A DNA stretch of 64,000 nt from Legionella maioricensis (GTDB lineage Bacteria > Pseudomonadota > Gammaproteobacteria > Legionellales > Legionellaceae): contig NZ_JAJKBJ010000001.1 of the NCBI RefSeq assembly GCF_023618015.1, forward strand, positions 1 to 64,000, in the 5' to 3' direction. Both the position numbers and the translations under genes were made by a program. Each line of letters opens with the position of its first letter. Positions within the stretch are counted from its first letter, which is position 1. Below, piece after piece: positions 37,801 through 46,562 of the stretch. The notes beneath the pieces were generated by a model. It ran no database searches and had not been told where the DNA came from. It saw only the letters and a list, made by a program, of their open reading frames with translations.

Positions 37801-38272
37801 AGGTAAAGTACCAGAATTATCAGCGCCCATGCATCAGGGGCCAGAAATTGATTTACGCATCAGTGCTATTATCCCAGAAGATTATATAGGCGACATTCAT
37901 AATCGATTAATCATGTATAAGAGAATTTCCAATGCGAAAACCACTCAGCAATTACATGATTTACAAATTGAATTAATTGACCGCTTTGGATTGCTACCCC
38001 AGCCAGTGAAGCATTTATTACTCATTACGGAATTAAAATTAAAAGCAGACCAATTAGGCATTCAAAAAATTAGTGCTGCATCAGAAAAAGGTAAGTTGGA
38101 CTTTAGCGAAAAGCCATCTATCAATCCCGGGGTATTAATCAATCTGATTCAAGTGCATGCCAAACGCTATCAGATGGAAGGACCACAACGCTTACGCTTT
38201 ACTTTAGATAGTACTACTCCTGAAGAACGTATATTTGAAATCAGTTCTTTGCTCAGTAAATTAGCTTCTTAA
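34817..38272 (+). CDS. mfd: Transcription-repair coupling factor
   Basis: Mfd displaces stalled RNA polymerase and recruits UvrA for repair of the transcribed strand. The 1151-residue length and domain order are standard. A UvrB-like region 1 is at the N-terminus (LLFFPDWETLPYDQFSPHQDIISERL). The RNA-polymerase-interacting domain has GAPVVHLQFGVGRYQGL at about 490. The RecG-like translocase carries Walker A GDVGFGKTEVA (about 635) and the DEEH box of LLIIDEEHRFGVKQKE (about 735). Motifs MTATPIPRTLNMA and QLHQLRGRVGRSHHQAYAYLL complete the helicase, with a C-terminal TRCF domain. The upstream gap is filled by a repeat, so the promoter probably lies in 34711-34816. Confidence 0.97.
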   Translation: MVTKTLLFQTTPTRQTKQIWGQLYGSSLALALAEYCQQTPGVKLLIAQDNLSASQLQDELQFFLNEQNAPQELLFFPDWETLPYDQFSPHQDIISERLHTLSRVQHVTNAIIITSASTLMHRLCPPEFLNQYALMLREGQKLELNAFRNQLQQSGYHCVNKVLEHGEFALRGSIIDVYPMGSGLPFRIELFDDEIESLREFDAETQRTIEKISEINVLPAREFPLNEQSQTLFRRAFRELFPGNPSQCPIYEAISNGQFPSGIEYFLPLFFEKTVTFFDYLPQNAKVCLIEDIQQNAEQFWQELTERYEQRRYDITRPLLAPTACFINPTELLTQANTYEQVRLFHRPSEKKGAVINFDIAMAPQLPIDRKTPEPLSLLREYCADSSRRYLIVVESAGRREVLLDLLKLSGLAPKVQPSWHDFINDNAPLNITTGPLIYGCELSNKNIVIIVESQLFGEQSTPQRRSSQKAVDPDLIIRDMAELQLGAPVVHLQFGVGRYQGLQYITTNDMSSEFLVLSYAGEDKIYVPVTSLHLISRYTGVDSEHAPLHKLGSEQWQKEKKKAAEKIHDVAIELLDLYAKREAQPGHQYDFNQAEYIKFASGFPFTETTDQLNAIEQIIKDMQSSRPMDRLICGDVGFGKTEVAMRAAFVAVQNGKQVCVLVPTTLLAGQHFESFRDRFADFPINIELLSRFRSGKESEAVLSGLSSGKVDVVIGTHKLFQSNIAFKNLGLLIIDEEHRFGVKQKEHMKSLRTHVDILSMTATPIPRTLNMAMAGIRDISLIATPPAKRLAIKTFWQEKKDIVVREALLREILRGGQVFFLHNNVQTIDRVCEDLQTLVPEAKIRSAHGQMRERELERVMSDFYHHRFNVLVCTTIIETGIDIPTANTIIIDRADKFGLAQLHQLRGRVGRSHHQAYAYLLTPDEKLLTPDAVKRLEAIVSLEDLGAGFTLATHDLEIRGAGELLGEDQSGNMHAIGFNLFMEMLDRAVEDLKAGKVPELSAPMHQGPEIDLRISAIIPEDYIGDIHNRLIMYKRISNAKTTQQLHDLQIELIDRFGLLPQPVKHLLLITELKLKADQLGIQKISAASEKGKLDFSEKPSINPGVLINLIQVHAKRYQMEGPQRLRFTLDSTTPEERIFEISSLLSKLAS

Positions 38273-38465
38273 TCAGGGCGTGTTGACAGTCTTTACCGCC
38301 GCTACGTACTACGACTTGTTCTAGAGTGTACGACCCGTAAGTGGGGGCCCATAGCCCAACATTGAGTTCTTGTGCGGCCTAATGCCTTTTGTTGGGCCAA
38401 GGCCCAACCTACAATTGCTGTAAGTCCCGCAAGCTCATCCGGTGTTGTTGCATCAATCCCCTTCC

Positions 38466-38493
38466 CCTACGTCCCGCGGCCGCGGGACGTAGG
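38466..38493. terminator. 28-bp perfect palindrome between mfd and the AMP ligase
   Basis: CCTACGTCCCGCGG and its exact complement meet at a central GGCC, making a GC-rich perfect palindrome twelve bases beyond the ligase stop. It may end transcription from either side. A related half (ACGTCCCGTTG...CGCGGGACGT) occurs near 16430-16470, so this is also a dispersed element. To its left (38380-38415) a GTTGGGCC-AAGGCCCAAC hairpin is a further repeat. Confidence 0.5.
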
Positions 38494-38504
38494 CATGATT
38501 TTTA

Positions 38505-40172
38505 TTACTCCCAAATAATACGCTGAGATTGAGCTAATGCAGATTCAATGACGCCAGCATAGTGTTGCTCCACAACGCGGCGCTTTACTTTAAGGGTTGG
38601 CGTTAACAAATCGTTTTTAGGCGTCCATTCTTCTTTTGCAATAATGATATGGCTGATTCGTTCATATTTAAGTAAACCACTGTTAACATGGTGTAAAATA
38701 TCTTCCAGCAATTTGTTGATCTCTTCTTTTTTCTTACGAATCAGAGCGCCTTCACTTAAAGTGATTAGTAAAACATTGCTGGGTAAGCCGCGTCCGACCA
38801 AGCATAATTGTTCGATTATCTCATTAATCTCAAATTGTTGCTCTATGGGAGTGGGAGCCACAAATTCGCCGCTTTGATTTTTGAAGTTTTCTGAAATTCT
38901 TCCGACTATTTTAACTCGATTTTGATCATCCAGTTCGACTACGTCGCCGGTTCGCAGCCATCCTTCAGAGGTAAATGCCTTTTTGGTTGCTTCTTTATCT
39001 TTATAATATCCAGACATTAAACAAGGGGAGTTAAGCAACAACTCTCCGTCCTCGGCTGTTTTAATTTCAACCTCTAACCGCGGAGTTCCGACATAACCCG
39101 GCCTTCTCTCATTTAATATGGATAAAGTGGCGTAGGCTAAATTTTCTGTTTGTCCATAGCCCTCTTGGATACGAATACCTATTTTTTCAAAAAATTTTAT
39201 AATTGATACAGGTAGAGGCGAGGCACCAGAAAAAGAATTAGTACATGCATTTAATCCTAATTCTTTAATGATTTTATTTTTTATATAACGCGAAATAAAA
39301 GGAATTTTCAATAAAAAATTGAGCAATGAAGGTGAGAGTTTTTCTTCAATTTTTTGCTGAAATATGCCCCATATACGGGGAACTGCCGTAAAAAAAATAG
39401 GCTGAATGCTGCGTAAATTTTTGGAAAATTGAGCCAGACTTTCTATAAAAGACACATCACAATGAATAGTTACACTAGCCAATTGAATTGCGGACCGCTC
39501 ATATACATGGGCCAGTGGCAGATAGGAAATCAACTTATAATGCTCCAATTTTCTAATTCTAAGCAGATCTTCTGGAAAAAGATTCAGATAATTGGTTATA
39601 GACTGATTGGTGAACATAGCCCCTTTTGGCAAACCCGACGTTCCAGAAGAATAAATAATGGTATATACATCCTCCGGTGATGGTTCTGTTAATTCTATAA
39701 GCGGTTGAGTAGCCAGTACATCTGACCAAAGATGATTTACTTTCAGGTCCTTATGGTAGCCAAAGCTAATGGTCATATGCTGTTCAGGAATATAACTACG
39801 CACTAACTGATGCTCATCAAGTTTACCTATAAAGACTGCATTGACATCACCATGTTCTAAAATATAGTGAACACTTTTTTCATGTTGATTAGTAAAAAGA
39901 GGTACGCTGACCATACCCGCCAGATAAATACCAAAATCAGCGATAAACCACTCGGCACAGTTTTTAGAAATAATGGCCACATGATCGCCTTTTTTAAGTC
40001 CTAATTGATATAAAAATGCAGCTACTTTTCGGGCTTGCAACATCGTCTCAGCCCAAGTTAACTCATGCCAAATTCCTTTTTTAGGTTGTCTTAAATATAT
40101 CCTGTCAGCTGCTTCCTTTTCATTTTTTAACAGTAATTGGCATAATGAATTCAAATTAGAGTCTTTTGACAT
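38505..40172 (-). CDS. AMP-dependent synthetase/ligase, long-chain acyl-CoA synthetase-like
   Basis: This 555-residue adenylate-forming enzyme activates a carboxylic acid, probably a fatty acid, to acyl-AMP and then acyl-CoA. The phosphate-binding loop TIIYSSGTSGLPKGAM lies at 171-186. EGYGQTENLAY is motif A4/A5, GWLRTGDVVELDDQNRVKIVGR is A7/A8, and VAPTPIEQQFE replaces the more usual VSP in the hinge. The closest pattern is the long FadD/FAA1-like group (LISYLPLAHVYERS). The C-terminal catalytic Lys region (KVKRRVVEQHY) is present. ATG at 40172 is preceded by AGGGATGAGAC. The upstream gap contains no partner, and the stop adjoins a palindromic terminator. Confidence 0.88.
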   Translation of the reverse strand: MSKDSNLNSLCQLLLKNEKEAADRIYLRQPKKGIWHELTWAETMLQARKVAAFLYQLGLKKGDHVAIISKNCAEWFIADFGIYLAGMVSVPLFTNQHEKSVHYILEHGDVNAVFIGKLDEHQLVRSYIPEQHMTISFGYHKDLKVNHLWSDVLATQPLIELTEPSPEDVYTIIYSSGTSGLPKGAMFTNQSITNYLNLFPEDLLRIRKLEHYKLISYLPLAHVYERSAIQLASVTIHCDVSFIESLAQFSKNLRSIQPIFFTAVPRIWGIFQQKIEEKLSPSLLNFLLKIPFISRYIKNKIIKELGLNACTNSFSGASPLPVSIIKFFEKIGIRIQEGYGQTENLAYATLSILNERRPGYVGTPRLEVEIKTAEDGELLLNSPCLMSGYYKDKEATKKAFTSEGWLRTGDVVELDDQNRVKIVGRISENFKNQSGEFVAPTPIEQQFEINEIIEQLCLVGRGLPSNVLLITLSEGALIRKKKEEINKLLEDILHHVNSGLLKYERISHIIIAKEEWTPKNDLLTPTLKVKRRVVEQHYAGVIESALAQSQRIIWE

Positions 40173-40355
40173 GTCTCATCCCTTTCTAAAATAATCCTTG
40201 AGCACGCGCAAAATCTGTTCCCTATGTTCAGTCTAGACCAACTGATTATGAAGTATAAATTTTTTTCTTTTATCGAGACGATTAACTGTTTGCTCTAATG
40301 CTAATAATGTATATTTGTTTTTAATTTTTTAAAACGGAGTTCAAAGAATTCAATC

Positions 40356-42308
40356 ATGCCTGACACTACAGCCGACTTATTAAAAAAATTAAAAGTGGAA
40401 CACAATCCAATTAAGGACTCCCCTTTATTAGGTATCCCTCTCTCTTTATTTGAAGAAAAACAATACCCTGATTTACTCGTTATTCTCTGGCTGTATGAGC
40501 AAAAATGGATTGATGATGCGAAAACACCAAAATCGGGTGTAGTGATGGGGCAAGTTTCCTACGATCACGTCAATCGATTTTATACCTCATTAAAAAAAGA
40601 AGCGTTTCAGGCAATACTACGCCGTAACGATCCCAATTCAGAAGAGAACAATAAATTACTCACCCTCTCCAGTAAACCAGTCATCTGGGTCAATCCTACT
40701 CAAGTTACTCACTACATTAGTAATAATCCCGTCTTTCAATTAATGAAAGATAGTTCCCAATGCCTTAATGAATTAATTTTTTTCTTAAGGTGGATTGGGA
40801 AAATTTCTGCATTAGATAAAACTGACGTGGTAAGTGACTGGGAATGTCTTAAAGAAACGGGAAATTACCAATTAAACATTCCCAAACTTGTTTTAACTTT
40901 GATGCAAATAGAGCCTTTTAAAAACCACCCCAGTCCTCAAAGTTTAATTTATCAATTTCTTAGCGAAATAAATGCACAACTGGCTCTAGTTGACGAAAAT
41001 AATTTGATTCCTGAAATATTAAAATATTATCAGGAAATATTAACTTCCCTAGCTAAAAAATATCCGCCCACCCTGGAAGCGTTGCTGATCGGACAGGGCA
41101 TTAAAATACCTGATACTTTGAGTCTTGAATTAAGTTTATTAATTAAGCTGAATCTCAAGCTTGTTCCTGGTTTAACTGAAGAACAATGGCCAGAGCTTAT
41201 TTATTATGTTTCCCTATTTCTATTTGACCACGCAAGCGTAGATCGGCCCCTATTATTTTTTACCTACGCAGGTACCGAGCTTCCCGCAGCACTCAAAACT
41301 TTGGCACAAAAATATGGTACATCCATGCCAAAACATACCGCGACTTCAAAGCAAAACATGAAAACAGCTGATGTCACTTTTGGTGCTATTCTGAATACTC
41401 AATTAAAAGAAGCCGGCCTTGATCTTCACCCCATGCTTCTGTCTCTCATCTGTTTTGAAAATTGCGAACCGCTCAGAACTTTATTTATTATGATTTGGAG
41501 GCAACAAAATTTAAACGTAGCAGGTAATAAAACAATTACCCTGAAGCCCTCACCCAATAAATTCCTCTTTGGTGAATCTTATAATAGAGGCCCCAACCTT
41601 ATACCCTTTAAAATCAGTAAGCATGACGTCGTTCTATTAGAACAATTAATTCTTTTATCTAAAAAAGTACTTCCTTTTGATATTTCTAAAGCATCAGAAT
41701 CAGAGCAATTATTAATAATGCGAAAACTACTGACCTCTCAGGGTAAAAAGATTCCCTTTTTTGCTGCTAGCCCAGAAATGACACCTCATCAAGTAGAATT
41801 TAATGCCCTTAAAAGCCAAATTGAAGATCCTGTATTGCGAGAATCATTATTTATTAACACGATGAGCGAGTTTTGTTCCGTGAAGCAAATTAACTTCGCG
41901 GCCATTACTTCATTTCTCATCGAACATAGCAGTGAAGCCAATCAGACCCCGCCCACCACTCAAGACCTGCTCCAGCTTTGTGAGGTAGTGTATGATGCGG
42001 ATACTCGAGATCTGGTTATCAGTGAACTGGCAAAAACCAGGTTATTTATTAATTTAAACTCACCTAAGACTTTAAAGGCCCAAATAGATGGGCTCAGCAA
42101 ATCAATCGCTAAATTAGATGATATGATAAAATCACTCGTCCAAACGCCTGAAAACAAAGAATTTGAGTTAAGAATGTGGTGGCTTGAAATTCAAAAACAA
42201 ATCCACATCCAATGGAAAGAAATGGCATTAAATAAAATAGAGCAAACTGGTATTCATCAGCAAAAAAGAGAGCAAGAAGAGGTTTATGAAAGAAGCTTCA
42301 AGCTCTGA
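40356..42308 (+). CDS. Large orphan protein, candidate Dot/Icm effector
   Basis: This 650-residue, mostly helical, soluble protein has no membrane helix or signal peptide, and I recognise no domain. The sequence is Lys/Asn/Leu/Ile-rich with scattered Trp and Pro. The C-terminus is charged and ends HQQKREQEEVYERSFKL, with hydrophobic residues at the last positions and several Glu just before them; this matches the loose Dot/Icm substrate signal. The gene stands alone between a divergent ligase and a convergent tldD, with GGAGTT upstream of ATG 40356. The effector assignment is inference from orphan status, length, and C-terminal composition only. Confidence 0.55.
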   Translation: MPDTTADLLKKLKVEHNPIKDSPLLGIPLSLFEEKQYPDLLVILWLYEQKWIDDAKTPKSGVVMGQVSYDHVNRFYTSLKKEAFQAILRRNDPNSEENNKLLTLSSKPVIWVNPTQVTHYISNNPVFQLMKDSSQCLNELIFFLRWIGKISALDKTDVVSDWECLKETGNYQLNIPKLVLTLMQIEPFKNHPSPQSLIYQFLSEINAQLALVDENNLIPEILKYYQEILTSLAKKYPPTLEALLIGQGIKIPDTLSLELSLLIKLNLKLVPGLTEEQWPELIYYVSLFLFDHASVDRPLLFFTYAGTELPAALKTLAQKYGTSMPKHTATSKQNMKTADVTFGAILNTQLKEAGLDLHPMLLSLICFENCEPLRTLFIMIWRQQNLNVAGNKTITLKPSPNKFLFGESYNRGPNLIPFKISKHDVVLLEQLILLSKKVLPFDISKASESEQLLIMRKLLTSQGKKIPFFAASPEMTPHQVEFNALKSQIEDPVLRESLFINTMSEFCSVKQINFAAITSFLIEHSSEANQTPPTTQDLLQLCEVVYDADTRDLVISELAKTRLFINLNSPKTLKAQIDGLSKSIAKLDDMIKSLVQTPENKEFELRMWWLEIQKQIHIQWKEMALNKIEQTGIHQQKREQEEVYERSFKL

Positions 42309-42322
42309 TTAATACTTTGGAT

Positions 42323-42349
42323 GGCAGAAGGGTAAAACATCCTTCTGCC
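42323..42349 (+). terminator. Hairpin after the orphan gene
   Basis: GGCAGAAGG and CCTTCTGCC form a 9-bp stem with a 9-base loop, between convergent gene ends at 42308 and 42377. There is no strong T-tract, so the role is tentative. Confidence 0.4.
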
Positions 42350-42376
42350 GCCGGATTGTGTAGGTAAACGGTAAAA

Positions 42377-43819
42377 TTAATTCGTTCCGCCCACAGTCAA
42401 CGCATCTATCTTCAAGGTGGGCTGCCCAACTCCAACAGGCACTGATTGACCGTCTTTACCGCAAACGCCAATTCCTTTATCCAAGGCTAAATCATTCCCT
42501 ATCATACTGATTTTTTTCATTACATCAGGACCGTTGCCAATTAAAGTTGCTCCTTTAACTGGTTTAGTCACCTTACCGTTTTCAATTAAATAGGCCTCAC
42601 TGGCTGAAAACACAAATTGACCTGAAGTAATATCTACTTGGCCTCCACCAAAATTAACAGCATATAAGCCATGTTTAACAGAACGAATAATTTCTTCCGG
42701 ATCATGCTGTCCCGCCAACATATAAGTATTAGTCATTCGCGGCATGGGCACATGCGCATAGGACTCGCGGCGACAATTACCCGTAGATTGCATCCCCATC
42801 AATTTGGCATTCAATTTATCCTGCATGTAATTCACCAAAACCCCATTCTCAATTAACGTAGTGCACTGGGAAGGAGTTCCTTCATCATCAATGGTTAGAG
42901 AACCGCGTCTATCGACCAATGTGCCATCATCCACGACAGTGACCCCGGGCGCTGCAACTTGTTGCCCTAATCGACCCGAAAAGGCTGACAAGCCCTTACG
43001 ATTAAAATCCCCTTCCAAACCATGCCCCACCGCTTCATGCAATAAAACCCCTGGCCAACCAGGGCCTAAAACCACAGGCATGGTTCCGGCAGGAGTGGGT
43101 TGAGCCTCAAGATTAATAAGCGCTTCACGTACGGCTTCACGCGCATAACTCAGCGCATTTTCCTTCTGGGTAAAATAAGAATAGGCTACTCGGCCACCAC
43201 CACCGGAACGTGCAGACTCTCTTTTACCGTTTTTGTCTTCAACTATGACACTTACATTAATACTAACTAAAGGTCTAACATCTGCTATCATCTGTCCATT
43301 CATGGCAGCGACCATCACCACTTCGTAACACCCACTTAACGAGGCATTGACCTGGATTACACGCGGATCAATTCGGCGCGCTTCTTTATCAACGGCTTCC
43401 AGTAAAGCGATTTTTTCCTGTTTACTCATGCCTTCGATGGGATTTAACCCCTGATACCGGCTAATAGGGGCACTATTGACTTGAATGGCCTGCACTGCTT
43501 TAGTTCCAGAAAGGGCAATAGAACGAGCCGCATCGGCAGCACGAAGCATAGAAGGCAATAAAATATCGTCACAATAAGCAAAACCTGTTTTATCCCCGCT
43601 GACGGCACGGATTCCCACGCCTTTATCAAGAGAAAAACTACCGCTTTTTACTTCCGAGTCCTCCAGATACCAGGACTCATAACTACAACTTTGAAAATAA
43701 AGATCGGCATCATCTATATGGCGACTCGCCATTGTTTTAAACAACTGTTCTATTCCGGTTTCATCTAAGGATGCGGGAGACAGTAAAATTTTTTTTGCAA
43801 TTGTCAGAGCTTGTGTCAT
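42377..43819 (-). CDS. tldD: Metalloprotease TldD
   Basis: TldD forms a heterodimeric zinc protease with TldE (PmbA), which acts on unfolded or modified peptides and, in E. coli, in CcdA and microcin processing. The 480-residue sequence carries the [11 protein letters not shown] motif at 261-271, the HExxxH zinc site. TGVSFS-type C-terminal elements are represented by [36 protein letters not shown]. The size and the [16 protein letters not shown] context are standard. ATG at 43819 is preceded by AAAGGTAATCAA. The partner pmbA is not in the window. Downstream of a nitrilase-family gene 24 bases away on the same strand, so the two are probably co-transcribed. Confidence 0.95.
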   Translation of the reverse strand: MTQALTIAKKILLSPASLDETGIEQLFKTMASRHIDDADLYFQSCSYESWYLEDSEVKSGSFSLDKGVGIRAVSGDKTGFAYCDDILLPSMLRAADAARSIALSGTKAVQAIQVNSAPISRYQGLNPIEGMSKQEKIALLEAVDKEARRIDPRVIQVNASLSGCYEVVMVAAMNGQMIADVRPLVSINVSVIVEDKNGKRESARSGGGGRVAYSYFTQKENALSYAREAVREALINLEAQPTPAGTMPVVLGPGWPGVLLHEAVGHGLEGDFNRKGLSAFSGRLGQQVAAPGVTVVDDGTLVDRRGSLTIDDEGTPSQCTTLIENGVLVNYMQDKLNAKLMGMQSTGNCRRESYAHVPMPRMTNTYMLAGQHDPEEIIRSVKHGLYAVNFGGGQVDITSGQFVFSASEAYLIENGKVTKPVKGATLIGNGPDVMKKISMIGNDLALDKGIGVCGKDGQSVPVGVGQPTLKIDALTVGGTN

Positions 43820-43842
43820 TTGATTACCTTTTAATAAGCTTT

Positions 43843-44649
43843 CTAAAGCAGGACATGATGATCAACACAAGGAAAGTGTCGTCTTAATTGTTGCAAACGC
43901 TGCAAGTCAATGTCAGCAGTCAGTAATCCAGTTCCTGCTTCTTTCTGGACAATGACTTTACCCCACGGTTCTACCACCATGCTATGGCCATAAGTCTGTC
44001 GTCCATTTTCATGTTGACCCCCCTGATTTGAAGCCAGCACATAGCATAAATTTTCTATTGCCCTCGCCCTAAGCAAAATGTCCCAATGAGCAAGGCCCGT
44101 TACTGCTGTAAAAGCCGACGGTACTGTAAATAACTGGGCGCCTTTTAACAATAATTGCTGATAGAGCTCCGGAAAGCGAAGGTCATAGCAAATAGTGAGT
44201 CCAATCATACCTACTGGAGTATCAACAACGACAACCTCATTCCCCCGCTCTACTGATAAAGATTCTTGGTGTGCTTCCTGTTCTGAAACACGTACGTCAA
44301 ATAAATGAATTTTATCGTATCGCGCAACACTTAGACCGTTATCATCATAAACAATACAACTGGCACGGACTTTTGAGCCTGCGCCTTTGAGAGGGATTGT
44401 TCCTGCGACAACCCATAAACCAAATTTTTTAGCTAACTGGCTTATTTTTTGCTGGATGGGGCCCTGTCCATACTGTTCGGCCACCTGAAATTTATCCGTT
44501 TCATTAATTCCCATAAAGGCAAAATTCTCGGGAAGCACCACCAGCTCTGCTTCTTCCTCTTTGGCCTGAAGCATATAGCGTTCCACTTGCTGTAAGTTAT
44601 CCGCAACCCGAGCGGAAGAAACCATTTGTAGCAGCGCAACTCGTGCCAT
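43843..44649 (-). CDS. Carbon-nitrogen hydrolase, Nit1/Nit2-type
   Basis: This 268-residue nitrilase-superfamily amidase has the Glu-Lys-Cys triad: LPENFAF (Glu41), YDKIHLFD (Lys113) and [11 protein letters not shown] (Cys154). The KIHLFDV and [11 protein letters not shown] forms match branch 10 (Nit1/Nit2-like; omega-amidase or deaminated-glutathione amidase). Deaminated-glutathione repair is the most likely role, inferred by family. It is cytosolic. It lies directly upstream of tldD; nitrilase-tldD pairs are common in Gammaproteobacteria. Confidence 0.88.
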   Translation of the reverse strand: MARVALLQMVSSARVADNLQQVERYMLQAKEEEAELVVLPENFAFMGINETDKFQVAEQYGQGPIQQKISQLAKKFGLWVVAGTIPLKGAGSKVRASCIVYDDNGLSVARYDKIHLFDVRVSEQEAHQESLSVERGNEVVVVDTPVGMIGLTICYDLRFPELYQQLLLKGAQLFTVPSAFTAVTGLAHWDILLRARAIENLCYVLASNQGGQHENGRQTYGHSMVVEPWGKVIVQKEAGTGLLTADIDLQRLQQLRRHFPCVDHHVLL

Positions 44650-44872
44650 AAATATCGTCCTGAGTAAATTTTAAATTATATATTCATCTTACTATATTGA
44701 CGCATAGAACCCCAAAACAAAATTGACATAAAAGACGTTTCACATTAATAATAACCTGTCTATTATTCTTTAAATAAAGACTAATTAGAAAATTTCAAGC
44801 TACAAACTTGAAATACAGGAAACTTGCCCATAGATATGCTAGACTAATTATAAATAACTGGAGTTCTAAAGA

Positions 44873-45547
44873 ATGAACCGAAATAATGTTAACATCCTTA
44901 CCCAGCGCGGTGAGTCTGTTCTTTCAACCAATAAGGTGCTACGTAATACTTACCTGTTACTCAGCTTAACCTTCTTGTTCAGCGCGTTCACAGCCTATTT
45001 ATCTTTTGCTAGTGGTGCTCGACCAATGAACCCACTTCTGATGATAGTCGGTGTTTATGGTTTGATGTTTTTAACCCAGGCATTAAGAAATAGCGTTTGG
45101 GGATTAGTCAGCGTTTTTGCTTTCACAGGTTTTCTGGGATATACCCTGGGACCGATATTGAACTTTTACATCACCAGTTTTTCTAATGGTCCTCAATTAA
45201 TTGCTACCGCTTTAGGTGGTACAGGAATGATTTTCTTTGCTTTATCAGGTTATGCCCTGACAACCAAAAAAGATTTCAGCTTCTTGGGCGGATTCTTATT
45301 TGTAGGCACTATGGTTGCTCTACTGGCTATGATAGCAGGTATTTTCTTCCACATGCCCGCCTTACAATTAACAATTTCTGCGGTGTTTGTACTCATTTCT
45401 TCCGGTTTAATCCTGCTGCAAACCAGTGAGATAATCCACAACGGTGAAACAAACTATATCTCGGCTACTGTTGGATTATTTGTATCAATTTACAATTTAT
45501 TCGTCAGCCTGCTTAACTTGCTGAGTGCTTTTTCAGGCCGTGACTAA
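44873..45547 (+). CDS. Bax inhibitor-1/YccA family membrane protein
   Basis: This 224-residue protein has seven membrane helices. It opens with a short polar N-terminus and NKVLRNTYLLLSLTFLFSAFTAYLSF, then repeats the BI-1 pattern GLVSVFAFTGFLGYTLGPILNFY and ATALGGTGMIFFALSGYAL. YccA/YbhL/YbhM proteins of this family modulate FtsH protease in E. coli. The ATG at 44873 has TGGAG ten bases upstream. A clear hairpin terminator follows, so it is monocistronic. Confidence 0.9.
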   Translation: MNRNNVNILTQRGESVLSTNKVLRNTYLLLSLTFLFSAFTAYLSFASGARPMNPLLMIVGVYGLMFLTQALRNSVWGLVSVFAFTGFLGYTLGPILNFYITSFSNGPQLIATALGGTGMIFFALSGYALTTKKDFSFLGGFLFVGTMVALLAMIAGIFFHMPALQLTISAVFVLISSGLILLQTSEIIHNGETNYISATVGLFVSIYNLFVSLLNLLSAFSGRD

Positions 45548-45565
45548 TACCGTCTCCTCTACCTG

Positions 45566-45593
45566 AATCCCGGCTTCTGCCGGGATTTTTTTT
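45566..45593 (+). terminator. Rho-independent terminator of the BI-1 family gene
   Basis: AATCCCGGC and GCCGGGATT form a 9-bp stem with loop TTCT, followed by a run of T residues, 18 bases after the stop at 45547. Confidence 0.9.
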
Positions 45594-45629
45594 GGATGCG
45601 TGTAAATCTCACGGAGTATTATGGTGCAC

Positions 45630-45713
45630 CATTGCGAGCCTTGGCGAAGCAATCCGGAGCGATACTTCGTTAAAAATATGAGCTGGTTTGCTTCACTTTG
45701 TTCGCAATGACGA
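45630..45713. repeat. Inverted repeat pair, left copy (partner 46112-46196)
   Basis: The segment starting CATTGCGAGCCTTGGCGAAG, with GATACTTCG in the middle and ending TTCGCAATGACG, matches the complement of 46112-46196 over its whole length with modest divergence. Each copy also has complementary ends (CATTGCGA/TTCGCAATG). This is the well-known style of short palindromic mobile repeats; no transposase is encoded. Confidence 0.75.
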
Positions 45714-45759
45714 CTTTTTTGGGACTCTCAAAACAGCATAGGTCACGAACACTTACGCT

Positions 45760-46014
45760 TTATGATGAAGCCAGGGGGCCGCCAAAATAAAAATGATACA
45801 TTTGGTCGGAATGAATTTTATGTAGCTTGATTGGTGTTTGCTGTGAAATCATAAAGTACATGACCTAACCGGCATAACGATCGCTATCAAATTGACTAGG
45901 CAATACACTTTGAGGAATACGCGTTTGGCTTATATAGGTTTGTTTAACTAATCCGCAAGTAGGGTGAGGCACTAAACCAAGCAAAGCAATTACCTCTTGT
46001 TGTGACAGTCTCAT
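45760..46014 (-). pseudogene. Decayed cupin (DUF985-type) gene
   Basis: From ATG 46014, with AAGGA six bases upstream, the minus strand reads MRLSQQEVIALLGLVPHPT followed by a TYISQTRIPQSVLPSQFDS segment. It then meets an in-frame TAG at 45865-45867 and continues VMYFMISQQTPIKLHKIHSD and QMYHFYFGGPL to a TAA at 45760. The blocks LGL-PHP, TY-S and HKIHSDQMYHFYFGGPL match the start and middle of DUF985 cupins (LGLxPHPEGG...YRxT, then HRIKSDExWHFYxGxPL). The family is about 140-160 residues long; the C-terminal half is gone. The internal stop and truncation make it a pseudogene. It lies between inverted repeats at 45630-45713 and 46112-46196. Confidence 0.75.
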
Positions 46015-46111
46015 CTTATTTCCTTATAGCTGCCCTAAGAACAAGTAATAAGTGAAAACAAGTAAATGCTCATGGCATATGTCATTTTTTTGGGAATCAG
46101 ATAAAAACAAT

Positions 46112-46196
46112 CGTCATTGCAAACACGGTGAAGCAATCAATTCAGATTTTCAGCGAAGTATCGTTCTGGATTGCTTCGCCAAGGCTCGCAATGACG
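46112..46196. repeat. Inverted repeat pair, right copy
   Basis: This is the inverted counterpart of 45630-45713: CGTCATTGC...CGGTGAAGCAATC, a central GAAGTATCG and a right end CCAAGGCTCGCAATGACG. With the left copy it flanks the decayed cupin gene. The open frame across it at 46052-46294 reads through repeat sequence and is not taken as a gene. Confidence 0.75.
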
Positions 46197-46277
46197 AAAT
46201 ATGCATACTCCGTTTGCAAGGGCTCCAGATGAGCCTTAATCCTTGCAATGTTCCGCATTACCTCGCCTGTTTTATGA

Positions 46278-46475
46278 TCATTTTAAAATTTTAACCATGG
46301 GCAAGATGGTTTTGATGATGCCAAAAAATTGCAGTATATAGATAATTAAAACAATTAAAACCAATACATTTAAGAGGCTTTTAATTGCTCCAGGCATGGG
46401 AATAAAGGCATTAATTAACCATAAGCACACCCCAAAAACAATAATGAGTGCGATTAAATTCAATAGCTCGCTCAT
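46278..46475 (-). CDS. Small membrane protein, Thivi_2564-like
   Basis: This 65-residue protein has two hydrophobic helices (LLNLIALIIVFGVCLWLINAF and LLNVLVLIVLIIYILQFFGII) separated by IPMPGAIKS. The size, spacing and the W-LIN-FIPMP pattern match the small 'Thivi_2564 family' membrane proteins, whose function is unknown. AAGGATAT lies about 10 bases upstream of the ATG at 46475. It stands alone, downstream of mscL on the same strand. Confidence 0.75.
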   Translation of the reverse strand: MSELLNLIALIIVFGVCLWLINAFIPMPGAIKSLLNVLVLIVLIIYILQFFGIIKTILPMVKILK

Positions 46476-46562
46476 AAAATATCCTTATTAATTAACTACT
46501 AAATCTAGTATAGCAGATCCCCCAGGTTTTTGATTAAAATCAAACCAGAGATGACCAAGCTT

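Noticed and set aside
46052-46294. 80-residue ORF
   Set aside because: It reads through the inverted-repeat copy at 46112-46196 and into the 3' end of the small membrane protein gene.
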